In this document: positions 46,592 through 61,700 of the stretch, in pieces
How the letters are laid out: each line of letters opens with the position of its first letter
Numbering within the stretch: position 1 is the stretch's first letter
Assembly (NCBI GenBank): GCA_030761205.1
Contig: JAULJL010000039.1
Span: 4,412,001-4,476,000, forward strand
Reading direction: 5' to 3'
Source: Fremontodendron californicum
Taxonomy: Eukaryota; Streptophyta; Magnoliopsida; Malvales; Malvaceae
DNA: 64,000 bases
Notes under the pieces: generated by a model
The model's database searches: none
Seen by the model: only the letters and a program-made list of their open reading frames with translations
Told to the model about the DNA's origin: nothing
Position numbers and translations under genes: made by a program

Positions 46592-49500
46592 CTATTCATT
46601 TCTAAAATCTTCATAACTCAATCCCTCTGATATGGTGTCCAACCTGTTGTTGTCTCCTATAAGGCAAAGACAAAAATGTCACGCTCCTCATAAATCACAA
46701 CTAACAAAATTCGATATACAAATCTTTCGATGTGGAGGCAGGGGAGAAACGAGGATCACCTTGATGTTCTCTTTCACGAGAATCTAGGAAAGTTTCATTA
46801 TCTGTTGCTAAAAAAGGTGACCGGGGGTAGCTCTCCAGTATATCTGAAATTATTAAGAGGTTATTCTGAAGTACGTATATGTAGATTTCTTTTTTTGGAT
46901 CATGTATATATGAAATAAATATATCTGAAATTATTAAGAGGTTATTCTTAAAAATATTGTGATTTTCATAAATGAATTAACTAATGCTAACTGGGACAAA
47001 TACTTGCCTAGGCATCGGACATATATTTTAAATAGCTAACTCATAAAAGACCCCCAAACTCAGCTAAGTCTAGCAAAATGTTTAAAATAGACTCATAGCC
47101 AAGATATGGATGCACACACACATGCTTGCATGCAGACAAATATATGTGGCACGGGGAAAATGCATGTACCCACAAAACTGACAGAAAAGGAGAGACCTGA
47201 ACTCTGAGAAAAATCAGCTGCGAGATCTGAAAGACTGAAATTGCGAGGGATCTGGCCTAAAAATCCAAATGAAGAAATGTCAGCATCCAGAAGTGGTTCA
47301 TTCAGTGGTTGAGTGCTTGATTCTGCAGTACTGAAAGATGTATCCCCAATTGTTGGACGTGCCTCCAGAACATTGCTCTCAGGACCAAACATGTAAGCAG
47401 AACTGCCCGAATAACCAGCTTCTGGTTTTATCATTTTCCCATTTATTCCTTGCATCAGACCCATGTTTGAACTCTGAGTTGAAAGCATGGCTGGCGGGGC
47501 ATCAATCCTGCTGGCATGGGTAGGCAGCTCAATATGAGCATGCATTCCAGCATGCAACGATGAACTACCATTAGTGAATACATTAGGCAAACTCGATCCC
47601 ATGGGATGCTGCATGTTCTCCTGCTTCAGAGTTTGTCCTGTGTTGTCTGGGGCATAGCAGGATGTGTTCTGGGGCACTTTAAGAGAAAGCTAAATCAGTT
47701 GCAAAAAAATTTGAAAAGCTTGTCTTTCAGATTGTCAGCAACTAAACTTAGGGAAACTCAATAATTAGTAACAATAATAACTATTATACCAACTGCCACC
47801 AATGGTAATCTATCAAATTATCAATGGATTTCTACATGCTCAAAAATCAATGAAAAAAAAATGCAAGAAAGATAAAAGAAGATTGGGGAAGTTAATAGAC
47901 CAAAACAAGGTGAACAACAATAAGAATTTTTCCTGCAACTGGTCTCTTTTATCAGAAGTGGATATGGAAATAAAGTGTATCTAAACTATTAATAATATTT
48001 TTGACCGAGTTTGGTGTCATGAATCAAGTGGCATCAACTCAGTTGGTGAATTTATATAAAACCAAATAAATTCATAATATCAAATAATAAAATTAGGTAT
48101 TAATGTCTTTTAAATTTTTTTGTATAATATTTTTTTTAAACAAAAAATAAATACTTTTTAAAAAAACTATCCACTCTTTTTTAAAAAATTACATTTATGT
48201 AACTTCCTTTTTTCTTCCACCCACATAGTGGGTGTGGCCCATTCTAGTAAGAAGTAATCACCCTGATGTCTAGAGCTGCCTATATCCAAATTCCACATAG
48301 CTACTGATGCAGAGGAAGCTAAAAAATATTCTTCATGCATATTGTCAACAGTCAGAGTTAAAGAAGAATTTATCTTCTCTTCATTAGTCTTTACAGTTAT
48401 ACTAACATAAAAAAACTACCATCAGTCTTCGCTGCTAGAAAAATGTATAATGATTGTTTAATAAATCAAATCTCAACAGAAGAAAAGAAAAGGCATAGTC
48501 AGAAAGTGCCAATTCCACAAATTTGGATCATGCCCGTGCAATTAAACAAAAATGTGAATAATGTCCAACCAGGCAAAAACAAAAAGCAATCTTACTCAGT
48601 GGCATGTGAGGTCCATTAGAATTAGAGATTGAGGAAACTCCAGTTGGATGAATCTGATCCATCAACCGCACCTGTTGCTCAAGCAGCTTGTTGAAATCCA
48701 TTATTTGTTGCTTCACCATCAATCTCAGATAATAAGCCTGGAAGAATTCCCTATTCTCTTCTTCAAGCTTTTGCCAAACTGACAAGCATAAAATATTTGT
48801 GAAAGGAAATTAAAAAGCTAATATCATGTAATGACTGTAAAATATTGGCAGCACCTCATGATCGGCAACAATTTCTCTGTCAGTTGACCAACCATCCTTA
48901 CCCAACAATAAGTTAAAGCTAGGTACAAAATTAGGGGGTTTCAGACTGTCCAGTATATAAGCTTCCCTTAAAACAGATTTTTACCACAAGGGCAAGCCAA
49001 CCTACGTGAGAAATGGGTACTGTATTGACACCCCTGTTTCTACATAGTGGCACCTACTTTTTTCTTTTTCATTTTGTAAGGATTGGCAGATGGAAGGCAA
49101 AGCCATAGCATGGATTTAGTGTATCTCTTCTCATATTTTTTCTAATATGTGATTTATAATACGCTATAGCGATCAAGTTAGTGGTGTTTCATAATAAGGA
49201 CGGACAACCAGTACAAAGTGTGGATGTTATGGCAAAATAAAATATTTAAACTGACTGTTACCAAGTTCAGTAAAACCGGGCTCAATTTTGGCCTGAGCCA
49301 GCAGAGTTTCCACAACTTCCTTCTGCGTCATGTAGAGTTGAAGACATCGTTCTATAAGGTTTTGAACCTGAAATCACACATATAAGAGCACAAACACCAT
49401 TAGCCACTGTGGATAGCATAGTACCTCTCAGAGCCTACATGCCAAACAAATCTAAGACAGTAGAAACACCTCCATGCACACACACGAAAAAGGATGAACA

Positions 49501-50977
49501 TCATCCGACTACGTAGAACAAATAGCACATCAGATATACATCTTAATTTGCTAGGGGAACAAATAGAAACAGTTTTATGCAGTTTGTGCTGTTTCTCCTT
49601 TATCCACTCCTCTATCATTAATGGATGAATGGCTAATACTTTATCAAGAACTTAATTCCTGATATTCATCAAGAGGGGATAAATGACAGGCAATACTTAC
49701 ATCAGTTAAAATTATAAGTTTTCACAGTTATCTAATCTTTCCTTAGTTAGCATATGAAGATGCATTCATTGCTAATTGCTGCACACATCAGTAACAGCAT
49801 TATAAACTTCATACAGTAAGAAATTCAAGGAAACAGAATCCCAAGACTAACCACTTCTCCAGCATTTCCACAAGATGGTTGATCCAAGAACACAAAATTC
49901 AAAAGCACAACATTTTATTTTGATATAAACTAATGACTAAAAATCAAACGCAATGATTGTTTTGCAACGACTCACAAAGGATTCGTTCGTCTGTTTTTCC
50001 ATGTCACCACAGGCTATTGGAGATTTAGATTCTAGGAAAAGGTCTATGTTTCCTCTGAGATGTTAGAAGTAGGGGAGGTCGGGTGGGATTAATCGGAAGG
50101 AGAATAGATGAAGACCGAGACTAAAAGCTGCTTGTGATTTCTAAAGTGAAATAAAAGCAGCCCATCTAAAAAATGATCAAAATAGCTTGGCTATAAGAAA
50201 TATCTACAGAGATCCCTAGGCCAGCAAAATTTTGTTTTCCATGTCAAGTGTCACTTTCCTTAAAGATCTCCACTACCCTCTATCTTTTGTATCTTTCCAC
50301 TTTATGGCATAAAGCAAGCTATCTTCCATTCACCTATCACCTTTTATCTTTGCACATATATGTAATAATTCATTAATATAAAACCTGTCAGAATTACAAA
50401 TTTTTTATGAACTACAAATTATAAATAATTTATTGCTCTTGAAAAAGGTTTGTTTACTATGAAGATGGATGATACTAGTGTATCTGACCTAAACAAGGAC
50501 CAATTTCATAAATCAAAAGTAGATTCCACTACTTCAATAATTTAGGCTACGATTTTGCTTTTAAATTTACACTTTTATAAACTTACCAAACATATTTTTT
50601 CCGCTTCATATTATTTCCATCAAATAGTTCATTCCTCTAAACAGCTTCAAAATTTCAATTTCGTAGAAACATTAAAAAATTTCTGAAAATGTGAATTACC
50701 AACTAAACAAACATATCTACATAATTGCACTCAAGCCACAGTAATAACCTCACTAAACTCTGCCCGACATAAAGTAATAGTTTTAGCAAGACATTTAAGT
50801 TTTCACAAAGGAAAAAGGATATCGACAAAATTAATACAAATTTATACATACAACAAAATTAATGCATAAGCATAAAGTTTAGTGTACACGATCATTCATT
50901 AACTGTAAAGATCAAGGTCAACATCTTACCAGCTGTATATCTTGACGCGAAACCCTTCTTACCGATCCAGTAGACAT
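46592..50977 (-). CDS. Plant-specific protein with TIGR01589 / A_thal_3526 domain (5 coding exons)
   Basis: The function is unknown; the family is annotated as Plant protein 1589 of unknown function. Coding exons on the minus strand: 50977-50930, 49367-49262, 48778-48596, 47676-47197, 46656-46592. They join in frame to 293 residues. The conserved domain is N-terminal (about residues 8-85): SRQDIQLVQNLIERCLQLYM, then QKEVVETLLAQAKIEPGF, then VWQKLEEENREFFQAYYLRL. It is helical and followed by a short coiled coil (LLEQQVRLM). The rest is Ser/Asn/Pro-rich and probably disordered, with a conserved-looking end LDTISEGLSYEDFRNE. The last exon uses the acceptor ATAG at 46658-46657, which gives this sensible tail. 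An alternative acceptor a few bases on would end in eight unrelated residues. All junctions are GT-AG. Very long introns in the 5' half are notable. Confidence 0.9.
48050..48262. repeat. AT-rich dispersed repeat, copy 1
   Basis: Shared words with 51950-52165 and 53110-53315 in the same order: AATATCAAATAAT, ATTAATGTCTTTTAAATTTT, TATCCACTCTTTTTTAAA, TAACTTCCTTTTTTCTTC-like, then CCCACATAGTGGGTGTG or decayed forms. It is probably an old MITE. The ends are not defined. Confidence 0.45.
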
Positions 50978-51775
50978 ATCTTTTACTCGACGTTCCAACA
51001 AAAGTAAGATATTAACCTAACACAAATATACCAATAATTACAAATTGTCTTCCCAAGATTACCAAAACAACGAGTCAAGCAACCTTGAATGCAGCTATAT
51101 ACCTGAAAACGTACACAATTTGACATCAAACACAAAAAGAAAATATTCAAGAATAAATAATTTAATGTACCAATAGAAAATTCACTCTTTATCAATAATT
51201 TAACAGCAAATTTGTGTACTCCAAAATCATATGCACCAAAAACGATAAATCTTTTAACAGCAATTAAATAAGAACTTGACAAACAACAAACTTGATTATT
51301 TGATCATGCCAACACAAGATTCGATTAGAAAAAGAGACTAAATTGCCTCAAAGTTATCTAATTTCATCTAACACTACAAGTTTAAAGCAGCGATCAACAT
51401 TGAAACAACTATTAAAAAATTTACAACAATTATTCTTCTTTTTTTCTTTTGAATTGGAAAAAAAAAATGACGATTACAAACGTAAAACAAGGGGGAAATC
51501 GCATAAGATATAAAAAATTGAGAAGTAATTTCATTTCGATTTCCGGCGGCATGCAAAGAAACGCGGGTTTATCTGATAAAGATACGTATCGGATACATTT
51601 GGAGCGTTTAATAAAGTAAAATTGTAGTGATTTGTGAAGAAAAATGGTGAAAGAAATTTTTTTTTTTTTGAGGTTTCTCACCTGACGTGCTCTGGAGATT
51701 CGTACAAAATTGGGGTAAGCTGAGAAAATATTGGAAAACGGAGAAAGAAAGAGTGAAAAAAAAAATTAGAAAAGT
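50978..51775 (-). other. Probable spliced 5' UTR of the TIGR01589 gene
   Basis: A leader exon seems to end at 51682 (GTCAG|GTGAGA on the minus strand), and an acceptor (AAAAG) lies two bases before the ATG at 50977. The intron would be about 700 bp. Leader introns are common in this type of gene, but the transcription start is not visible. Confidence 0.45.
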
Positions 51776-51779
51776 TGGT

Positions 51780-54700
51780 GACTTATTTATTCATTATTTT
51801 ACCTTTTTAAAAAAAAACGCAGCTGACTAGTGGGGAGAAATTCTTGCTTTTCGTACACATCACTTTTTTTTTTCCTTTATTAAAAAGAGTCACCTGGCTT
51901 CTTGGATTATATTTTGGGCTTATTTTTGTTCTGTTTTTTTTTTTACATGATGGATCAAATCAAGTTAATTTAATAAGATTAATTATAAAAAATTAAATTA
52001 AATTTTAATATCAAATAATTATAAAGATATTTTTATTTTATAATTTAAAAAAAAACTTTTTTTTTTATAAAAATTATCCATTTTTTTTTTAAATCTATTA
52101 ATATCTAACTTCTTTTCTTTTAAAAAACATTTTTTCTATATTATGAGTGTGAAAATTTTTAGTTATAATAATTTGATTTTGGACTGTTGAATTTTGACGA
52201 ATTTGTAGTTTGACATACTACTAACCGAAAACAACTATTATATGATATACGAAATTGATCCAAATATTTTTGATTTATTATTATAATTTTAATTAGTTTA
52301 AAAATAGTCAAAAGCTAACAGTTCAAAAATATATCGTGAGAAAATAAATAAATATTTTATAAAATATTTTAATTTTAATAATTTTTAAACCAAATAAAAA
52401 GTATGGTAATAAAATTGAACTGTTTAAAGATTTATGTAAATTTCAATTGAGAATAAATTGATTGTAATTAGGTTTTTATGAAAAAAATTAATTTTGTTAG
52501 ACAATGTATTTACAGTCAAATTCAACTATAATGATCAAAATGTACCTTCAATTGCAATTACAAAAGCTTTTTTCTCAACATTTTTCACTTATCACCGGCT
52601 GAACTTGTAAGAAAATAATCTCTGAGTTGAAATTAAACCTACTCATGAGTGAGTCACAGTTCAAAATTTTTTTCTTTACTTAGATTCGATTTTGAGAAGG
52701 TTCAAGCTAACTCAGTTTACTGTTTAAAATAATAATAAAAATTAAAAAATTATTTTTATATTTTTACAATTATATTTAAATAAAAATATTTTTTTAATTA
52801 TTGAACAGTAATTTGGATTGACTAAAACTCTTACTCAAATTCAATTCAATACGAGTTGGACAGGTTTCCAATCCATGAACAGATTAGATCAGATCTTGGC
52901 TTGGAATTATCACATCACAAAATCATTAGTCACAACATTAAAACGTTGGCATTGACTAATATTTATATTGTTAACACAAGTAATCATTTATTACAATCAA
53001 GACATTTTTTTTTTTTTGTACATGTAAAATTCTTGTTAAGCTTCGAGCAAATTTCTATTATTATAAATTTTTTTATTAAATTTAATATCATGATTAAGTG
53101 ACATTAATTTAATTAAATAAAATACAAAAAAAAAATTAAATAAATAATAATATCAAATTATATAAAATTAATATTCATGTCTTTTAATTTTTATTTTTTA
53201 AAAAACATACCTAATTATTTCTTACATTTTTATATTTCAAAACATTTTTTTCACACAAATATTTTTCTCTCACCCACAATGTGTTTGTACAAATTTCTAG
53301 TAAGAAAAAAAACTATTTCAAACTCCAATCCTTTATCTAAGAATCAAATATGAAAATTTAAGTTATAACACTTAAAATGTTTTCTTGAACATATCTCATT
53401 TGCCGTACCTACTTTGAGATGTTGAAATGAATGGAAATGATAATTAAGTATAATTAGAATTTGATACTTCATGATGTGGCTAAGTTTTTAAAAATAAAAA
53501 ATAAAAGAGAAGTTATTGAATTAGTTTTTTCTGGCAAAAGTACGTAATTTTATAATTTTTTAAATAATAAAAAATTATAAAATATTTTTGTTTTATATTT
53601 ATTTTATTATTATTTTATTTTTGGCTTTTTAATTAAATTGGTGTAACTTATTTCGTAATATCAAATTCAGTCAAAAATTTTAATAATAGTATAGATATTA
53701 TTTTTAGAAGAAGATATGATTATTATTTTTGCGTAAATAAAATCAATGCATTTTCTTTCATGTTTTTTAGATTATTGAGTCCATATTGGTATAAACTATA
53801 ATTTATAATAATCTATAATATATATATAAATACGGATATTAGTTATATTTTCTTTAAAAAATGGACATTTGTATTTATTTTATTTTCAAATTATCATTTA
53901 AAATAAAATCGCTTTAACTTTTCAATTTTTGTTTGATAAAACCCAACTAAAAAGTCAACAACCCGAATTTAATTAACCCGAACCCGAATTAATCTAAATC
54001 TGAAAATAACTCGAATCTAAAATGATTCGAATAATTAACACAAAATATCTCGAACTTAAATTAAGTATAATTTTATTTTAAAAAATATTAATTAATTTAA
54101 TAAAAATAATAACTATAACATGAATTATTAATATATTTTAATTTTATAATTTATAATTACAATTTTGGAGTATGATAAAATATGCAATTATTATTTGGTA
54201 TGTATAAATTAATCCTATATTTGTTATCTTTTTTGCATGTAAAATAATGCAGTGACTATACATGTACAGGTACAGAACAAGATTTATGATTATACTGTGA
54301 TGACAATTATTTTACCATGTGATTAGTTGAAATTTTTTGAATTGTTATTGTTTTTTAGTTTTCAATTTTTGGTTTGATAATGAAAGACAAATATTATTAA
54401 AAAAATTATTTTCAACCATTTTCGATACTTTGATCAATGCCCACGAGCAAGAATAAATCTTTCTATATGAAATTGAAAAGATATTACATTAGAGTTTGTT
54501 AATAGATGCTCATTTCAAATGACTCTTGCTCAAATGAATTTTTTCTTCTTTTGAAGATCCGTATCAATAATTTTTAAACAAACAAAGAATATTACACTAA
54601 CATGTTAATATTTCACTGACTATGTGATTTGTCTAAATATAAGATTGAATAGACCTAAAAATTCGTATATGTTTGTAGTTTTCATATTTTTTTAGTGTTA

Positions 54701-55254
54701 ATCGTGTAAATATAAACACAACACAAATTCTTAAATGTGTCAAAATCTTAAATAAAAATACGATTTAAATATAAATATATCATATTAATCGTGTTTAAAC
54801 GTATTATTTCATACTTATTATAATATTTTTATGCTTATTAAATGTATTGTGATTTCATATCGTGTCTAAAATTATCAAATCTAAAATTAAATAATTAACG
54901 ATAAAAACACCATGATTGCAAAAATCAAAACCGAATAATGGAGAGAGAAATAAATATTTTGGTAACAATATTTTGTATAATCTGCCAAAAGAACACACTT
55001 CACCCTATAACTCCCTTCCGACGTAATAATGTTTTGGTAACAATATTTTGCTATCTCCATAAGTAACATAAATAAATACACACTCTACGAATCGCTTAGC
55101 TCCCTGTCTAACCTTTCAACTCTAAACTCTAAGCAACGGGCTTTGCTTCAATAATCAGACTATATGGATGCCATAAGCAGGCAGCAGGATCCTGATTCCT
55201 GACCAGCGGTCCAGCATTTAACTGAAATTGACAAAATATAAATGCAAGACATGT
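51780..55254. other. Intergenic region, AT-rich with decayed repeats
   Basis: No gene is visible. Dispersed-repeat copies lie at about 51950-52165 and 53110-53315. A pair of ACTGTTTAAAATAATAAT and ATTGAACAGT arms at about 52717-52811 suggests a degraded MITE. AACCCGAA-type words cluster at 53960-54040. Confidence 0.55.
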
Positions 55255-55724
55255 TCACCCTCTGCCTCTCCTTCCTCTCCCACGCCCTCCTCCGCGCCCT
55301 CCTCCTCGCCCTCCGCCACGCCCTCCACCGCGACCACCGCCTCGCCCTCCGCCTCGGCCTCTAAACGTTGATGATCTATCTGGCTTCAGCCCTAATGATT
55401 GAACTCCTCTCTTCTTGTGCCGAGGCATTTCGTCCTCATCATCCTCCTTGTATTTGGCTGAACTTTTAGAAATAAAGGAAATCTGTCGTGACCCTCCTGG
55501 CCCCAACTTCACGTCATTTGGTAAACCCGAAAACCGTCGGTCATCTTGGAGAGCCTTCATTCTCTCTCCCATAGGAAGAGAATCTTCCTTTGCAAGTGAG
55601 ACATTATTCCAAAATGCTTCTGCATGCCGCTTATCTTTAACTTCATACATTCTGTAAAAAAAAATTGCGAAAAAAGATGATTAGATAGGCAGAAAGCTAT
55701 TTGCTCGACAGAAGAAGGCGTATC

Positions 55725-55782
<58 letters not shown>

Positions 55783-58700
55783 CTCATACAGACAAGAAAA
55801 CTAGAAACACCTCACCTTGGACCTTGTGACTTCTTTCTTTTACTCTTATGATTGACAGCAAAACCTTCTGACGATTGGGATGCTTCCGAGACATCGGAAT
55901 CACTCGAACCCTGATCCTCATTCTCCATGACAGGTTCAAAATGTTCCTCAACCATAGACGGTTGCTTCTTGGAACCCATAGGATGTAAGGCAAGATACTC
56001 AAATGATTGGTCATTAATTTCATAGTCCTGGATAAGAATCAGGAAGGAGAAACATCAAATGATGATCCAGCAATTAAGATCCATAAATAAGCACGTTGTA
56101 AGTCATGGAACATCTTCCATGATTATAGTGACAGGAAAATTATCTATTCATGCCACCAGTCATATCAAGGCAGCACTAACATGAAAACCTTTTTGCTACA
56201 ACTATTTTGAATGTATGAATTATTGAACAGCAGATAAATCAACTAGGATCGGCAAAAACGAACTCGAAACTTGCCAATATATGAAAGGCACATTAGTTAC
56301 AACTTACAATCTAATTGACTAAAACACCAATTTATCTTCATTCTTAGATACATTTTCAATTAAAAATGCTCAGCCAGACTTCTTGATCGTAACTACTTTT
56401 TAACTGGGATAACAATTACCACGGTAATTTGAGTTGATAATCACAAACATGTGGGGAACAAAAAAAAAAAAAAAGAGCTAAAGAAAAAAGTGATGATTAA
56501 ACAGCATGGCCAGACTAACAGATTATCATACCTTATTTTCAAACATTTGGGCAAATCGATCATCTTTAAATATATCAGTGCTAAATGCACCTTTCTTCTT
56601 CTTCGAAGTTTTCTTAGTCTCATTACCATCAGTTTCTTTCTTTTCATTTTCAGCTTCTTCATTCTCCAAGATCCGCTCTGCAAGATCTTGGTTAACCTTA
56701 ACCTTGGGTAATTTCCTCTTCATCTGCAGGAAAAAGAAAAGAAAAATATAAACTTAATCAACCGAATGTAGATTATCTAAATCTGAATTGATTTAAAAGT
56801 CATATAAGTGAGGAAGCTTGAGGAGCTCTAAAGATCTCTTTCTAGAAAGGATGCAGTATCTAAGAAAGAAAGAAGAAAAATATGTTTATAATTTGCAAAC
56901 CTTTACTCGCCACCGAGTTAGAAAATGACATTATAAATTGCAGTATCAATAGCAATCACCTTCCCTGCCACAGCAGTCAAGTTTTCGAAACAAAGCTATT
57001 CTTTGTATTAAGAAAAAATCTTATACTGAAGGCATTGTTTATGCTAGTGGATTTTCAAGTTCAAAATACTAGCAATGAACAACATCAAGAAGCATGGGTT
57101 GTTTAAAAGTTATGATAAACTTAATCTGCAAGATAAATCATAATTATAAGAGAACTATCTGCACTTTTCTAAGCAAATAGAGTATAGTCGGTCTTTTAAC
57201 ATCCATGATATAAAGAATGCATCACTTGATAAATCACACACCAGCAAGAATCAACAAAACTTGTTCCTATCTCAATATATAAGAAAGCTGCAGTTAAGCC
57301 CATAAAAGGTAACGGAGTAACAAAATAAATCTTAAAATGTTTCATCCCTCAATTAGCTTCTATCCCATCAGCAATAATTGATATTTCTATTAAGATTTCT
57401 TAGAGCACTATCAGATGCATGACTTACAATTTCCATAATTTTTACTTTGGGGCACATGCAGGAGCTCTACAGCTTGAACCTAAGAGCTCAGGGAATAAGT
57501 CAGGTAAAAACAATGGGATCAAAGTTTAAAAGAGGAAACTAGCCACTGAAACTCTAGGCCAAGCCACACCAATGAAAATATTTTTCAAATTGATATTGGT
57601 ATTTTTCCTTCACTGATGTTTACCTAATTTTTCAACTCGCAGCTTATTATTTGCATGTCTACTTCAAATGTTGGGACAGTGAAGCCATATAAGCACATAA
57701 AAGAATTATAAAAGAAAATGATGAATCATGACCACAATATGAATCCAACAAAATCCAGTATCAAAAGTAAAAATGCCTTTAAAATTTATCTAACCTAAAA
57801 AAAAAACAACCCCAAGTCAGAATTATGCTACTAGACAATTACTATACCTACAAAATAATACATGTTCTAGCACCATGGACATCTCCCCTCCTCCCCCCTC
57901 TTCTTTTCTAATTTATTTTCTCTTTCCAAGCTTTATCATATATCAAAATACTTGAATGAGATAACTCATTTCAGGAATGAAAATACTGACCGTAATACGA
58001 TTGCGACGTTCAGCCTCCAGTTTCTCTTGTTTTCGCTGCTCTATGTAAGTTTCATATGCAAAAGGATCTGCCAATGCTTTTGCCTGCAAATATATGTAAA
58101 AGATAAAGATTAAACAGCAAAACAGTGAAGATGTGGTACTAAATAACCACATTGAGCATGAAAACCATGATTTGTTCAGAAAATAGAAAAATTAACACAA
58201 TATACTAATATAATCCCTTTTCTCTTTCTGAATTTATTCTGGCAACTCTGACCTCATTTGTGATTTCTGCATCTTAACTTTATGTACTTCTCAACATTTC
58301 ATGTTTCACACGCCCAACCACACAAATTTTCAGCAGGTGGCACAATGCAATTTTCTCCTGATTTTAAACCGCATAATATCCTTAACAAAAAATTAAATAG
58401 AACAGCAGTCTCACCTTTTTGTACAACCGATAGTCAATAAAGAACCCATGCATGTAGGCTCGCAGAAGATTGGTACCAATTAGATTTGTCAAATTCAACT
58501 TCTCAAGATCCTCTTTTGTTAGAAATTTATAATTGTCATATATGCTTGTTTGTCCAGCCTCCTCAAGCTCTTCCTGTAAAATATACACAAAGTAAGCACC
58601 AGCACTATATATGCAGATCCGAATATAGTACATCCAATAAAAGTATAAAACAAAATAATGATATAAGGATACGACTTAAAAACACACCGTTAGAGATTCC

Positions 58701-61700
58701 AACGAAGAACACCACTTGGGAACAGGTCCCAAAGCAGGTATGAAATAAGCAGGTATCTGGCTGCTATCCAAAGCCAGTACCATCAGCCCACTATCATTGA
58801 ACACGCAGATATCATTGATTGCCCCAGCAGTTGGTTCAATGCTGGTCATACCTTCTCCCTTGACAAAAGAAAAATCACTCAAAAGTTAGATATGAGTTTT
58901 GACATTGAGGCAGAGATAGATTTCTACCACTACTGAGGATATATTACATACACCAAAAACACATATTACTTTTATATGGTTGTACATGAACATGCTTTCA
59001 TATGCCAATGTATGGCTGTGGCACAATGAATTCATATGCCTCTTACGTCCCCAAAAGAAAAACAATTCTTATGCATGTATGTTGACAAGCATTGATATCC
59101 ATATATGTATACCTGTGTGCATGTATGATTGCATGCATATAACAGTTCCGGAGAACAGTGATATACCTCTAATAACTGAAAAACTATAATGATGATGATA
59201 ATGGTAATGCCAATGACAATGATGATCTGAAGAATTAATACACCGATATAAGGGGATTTGTTTTGGGTACATATGATATTTGGCTCTACAATGAGAGATA
59301 GTCCTCTCCCATCTCATAAATCCCAACGTGCCCTCCCATGATTTGAACTCGAGATCTCCAAGATGGAGTCTGAAGTTCTAATTGCCACTGTATCCCCTTT
59401 GAGATGATACAAGGAATCTTGTCGGGATGTTAATGAAATTTCAATTTTATCAAGGGCACTTAACTTAGAAAGCCCCTAAAAGTTTACAAACATAACTGAA
59501 AAAATATATAATATCAATTTCAAGAGGATAATACTTAGTAGTTTTCTTTTAACAAAGAGTCAAACAATTTTGATTTCTCTTTCATTAACATGTTATAATG
59601 TTCAATAAAGCTTGTATCTAATGGATGAACCACACTTCCATATAAGGAGACATAAAAATATCCATCAAATTGTATCATCTAAACAATAAAAGAGGGACAA
59701 ATCACCATGACGCTAAATTAGAGATCAGAAAATTTATCCCCCCTTATTATAAATAAATAATATATGTAGGTTCAAAAAAAGGATGTGAAACATAGATCCT
59801 ATCTCCATAGGTCAAACTCACTTAGTCGAGTATAATATAGAACATCTAAACTTGAAAGAAAGTAAACAATACCATCATCTTTTACAAAACATGGACAAAT
59901 GGAAAGTTTTGAAAATACAGAAACACACATGAAAAGGCATTGACATGTATTTGTGCGTATATCTAGATGAAATATGAAATTCCTGAAGAACGGGATGCTT
60001 ACTCTCTTAGAGTCCCATACATAAGCGCAAGAACAGTATAACAGGGAGGATAAAACACTGTATCACCTTTCAAAAACATGGACAAACAGAAAGTTTAAAA
60101 CATACACAAACACACATGAAAAGTCATAGACATTTTAAATGTGTGTATATTTAGATGACATTAAATTCCTGAAGAACGTGGATGGTGACCTTACTCTCTT
60201 ATGGTCCCCTTGGTAAACAAAAACAGAAGAAAAGTATAACAGGGAGGATAATTACCGTCTCAGGATCCCATATTTTAACAATATGACTATCTGTAGTAAT
60301 TAATTTTGGCCGCTCAAAGTTCAGAGTACTGTGCCACTTAATATCCAATATTGGGCAGCCATACCTGTATAACAGTAATACAGTTTCCAAAAATTAATAA
60401 CTGAATCAAGGAAAATTGAGCTCACTGGTGCAAGAAGACTTGCACGCATACCCACCCATACTTTCCTCATCAAGAGGGGAAAAATAGAAATGTTAATAAG
60501 CACCCTCACTTACATGTGATCCTTAACTCGGATAGGAGATGAAGAACGTAAGTCATAGATTAGCACCTGTGCATGATCAAACCCGTGAGATATTTAAGGT
60601 GATATAAAAAAAATATAATGAACTGCAGGCATGATGAGATCAATTATCACTGCTATAGCATTGTACCTTTCCTGCACTACTTCCAACACCCATGAGGAAA
60701 CCTCCATTCTTATCAAACTCTATTGCAGTGACTTCCTATAAATCAAGCAGTACCAATAAGAGTTTTAAACATGAAAGAACATAATAGGAATCCAGATATT
60801 ATCAACTGCAGAAACACGAGGCTGCGACATGGATCTCTGCAGTGATATGCAGAACGATACCAAAAAGTCAACTATTTCTTTGTCAATGTTTCTTTTCAGG
60901 CATAGTAAGAAAAAATTATTGCTATAGTCAGAAAAAGCTCCAACTTCCTAATTTACTTACAGAAGAAGGCCACAAGTGACCAAATGGCAAAATAATCCCC
61001 AAAGTAAATGTAAATTTATGAAGGAGATAGGACAAAAAAAGCTTGGACTGAAAATATCTTCCTCTAAACAAAAGCCTACATCAGACACTTGCAACAGAAT
61101 ATCTATGGATCATGGATCAAGGACAAAGGATCAAGTTCAAGCAGCAAAAGCTACCTCATCAGTATCACCAGCAGGTGAAACAGCATTTAATCTGCCAACT
61201 GAAGCTCTCATTCTCACATCGAAACATTCAACAGCACCATCCTCACCACCACAAGCAACTAATCCATGGAGCTTGCTGAAACCATAAAAACACATCATCC
61301 TTGAATGAGCAAACCTAGTAAGCAAATTGTCGCGTACAGAAGACAAAGAGGGGTTAAAATAGAAACAAAAGTTCCCCAAGAACCTTCTAGAAACCACATT
61401 CAGTGCTGGAGATTGTGTGTTAAGAGAGGATAGGAATCGTCCCTGTTGAAGAATGAAATCAATCATCAATAAAACAAATGATACATTTTTAGCAAAAAAA
61501 GAAATTTCAAAATCCCAATATTACAAAATCCCCAGCTTTAGGCATGCATAAGCCTTTTTTTTAATAAGTAAACTATTTTATCAAAAGTAGAGGGGGAAAA
61601 CGTGGTGGAATTCTAGTAAACAATGAATATACAAAACAAAAAGAAAAGAAAAGGGAAGGGAAGGGAAGGAAAGGAAAGGAAAGCGAAACTAAAATTCTCC

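Noticed and set aside
53880..54050. AACCCGAA words as a possible telomere-like or regulatory array
   Set aside because: The words are irregular in spacing and sequence and differ from the plant telomere repeat.
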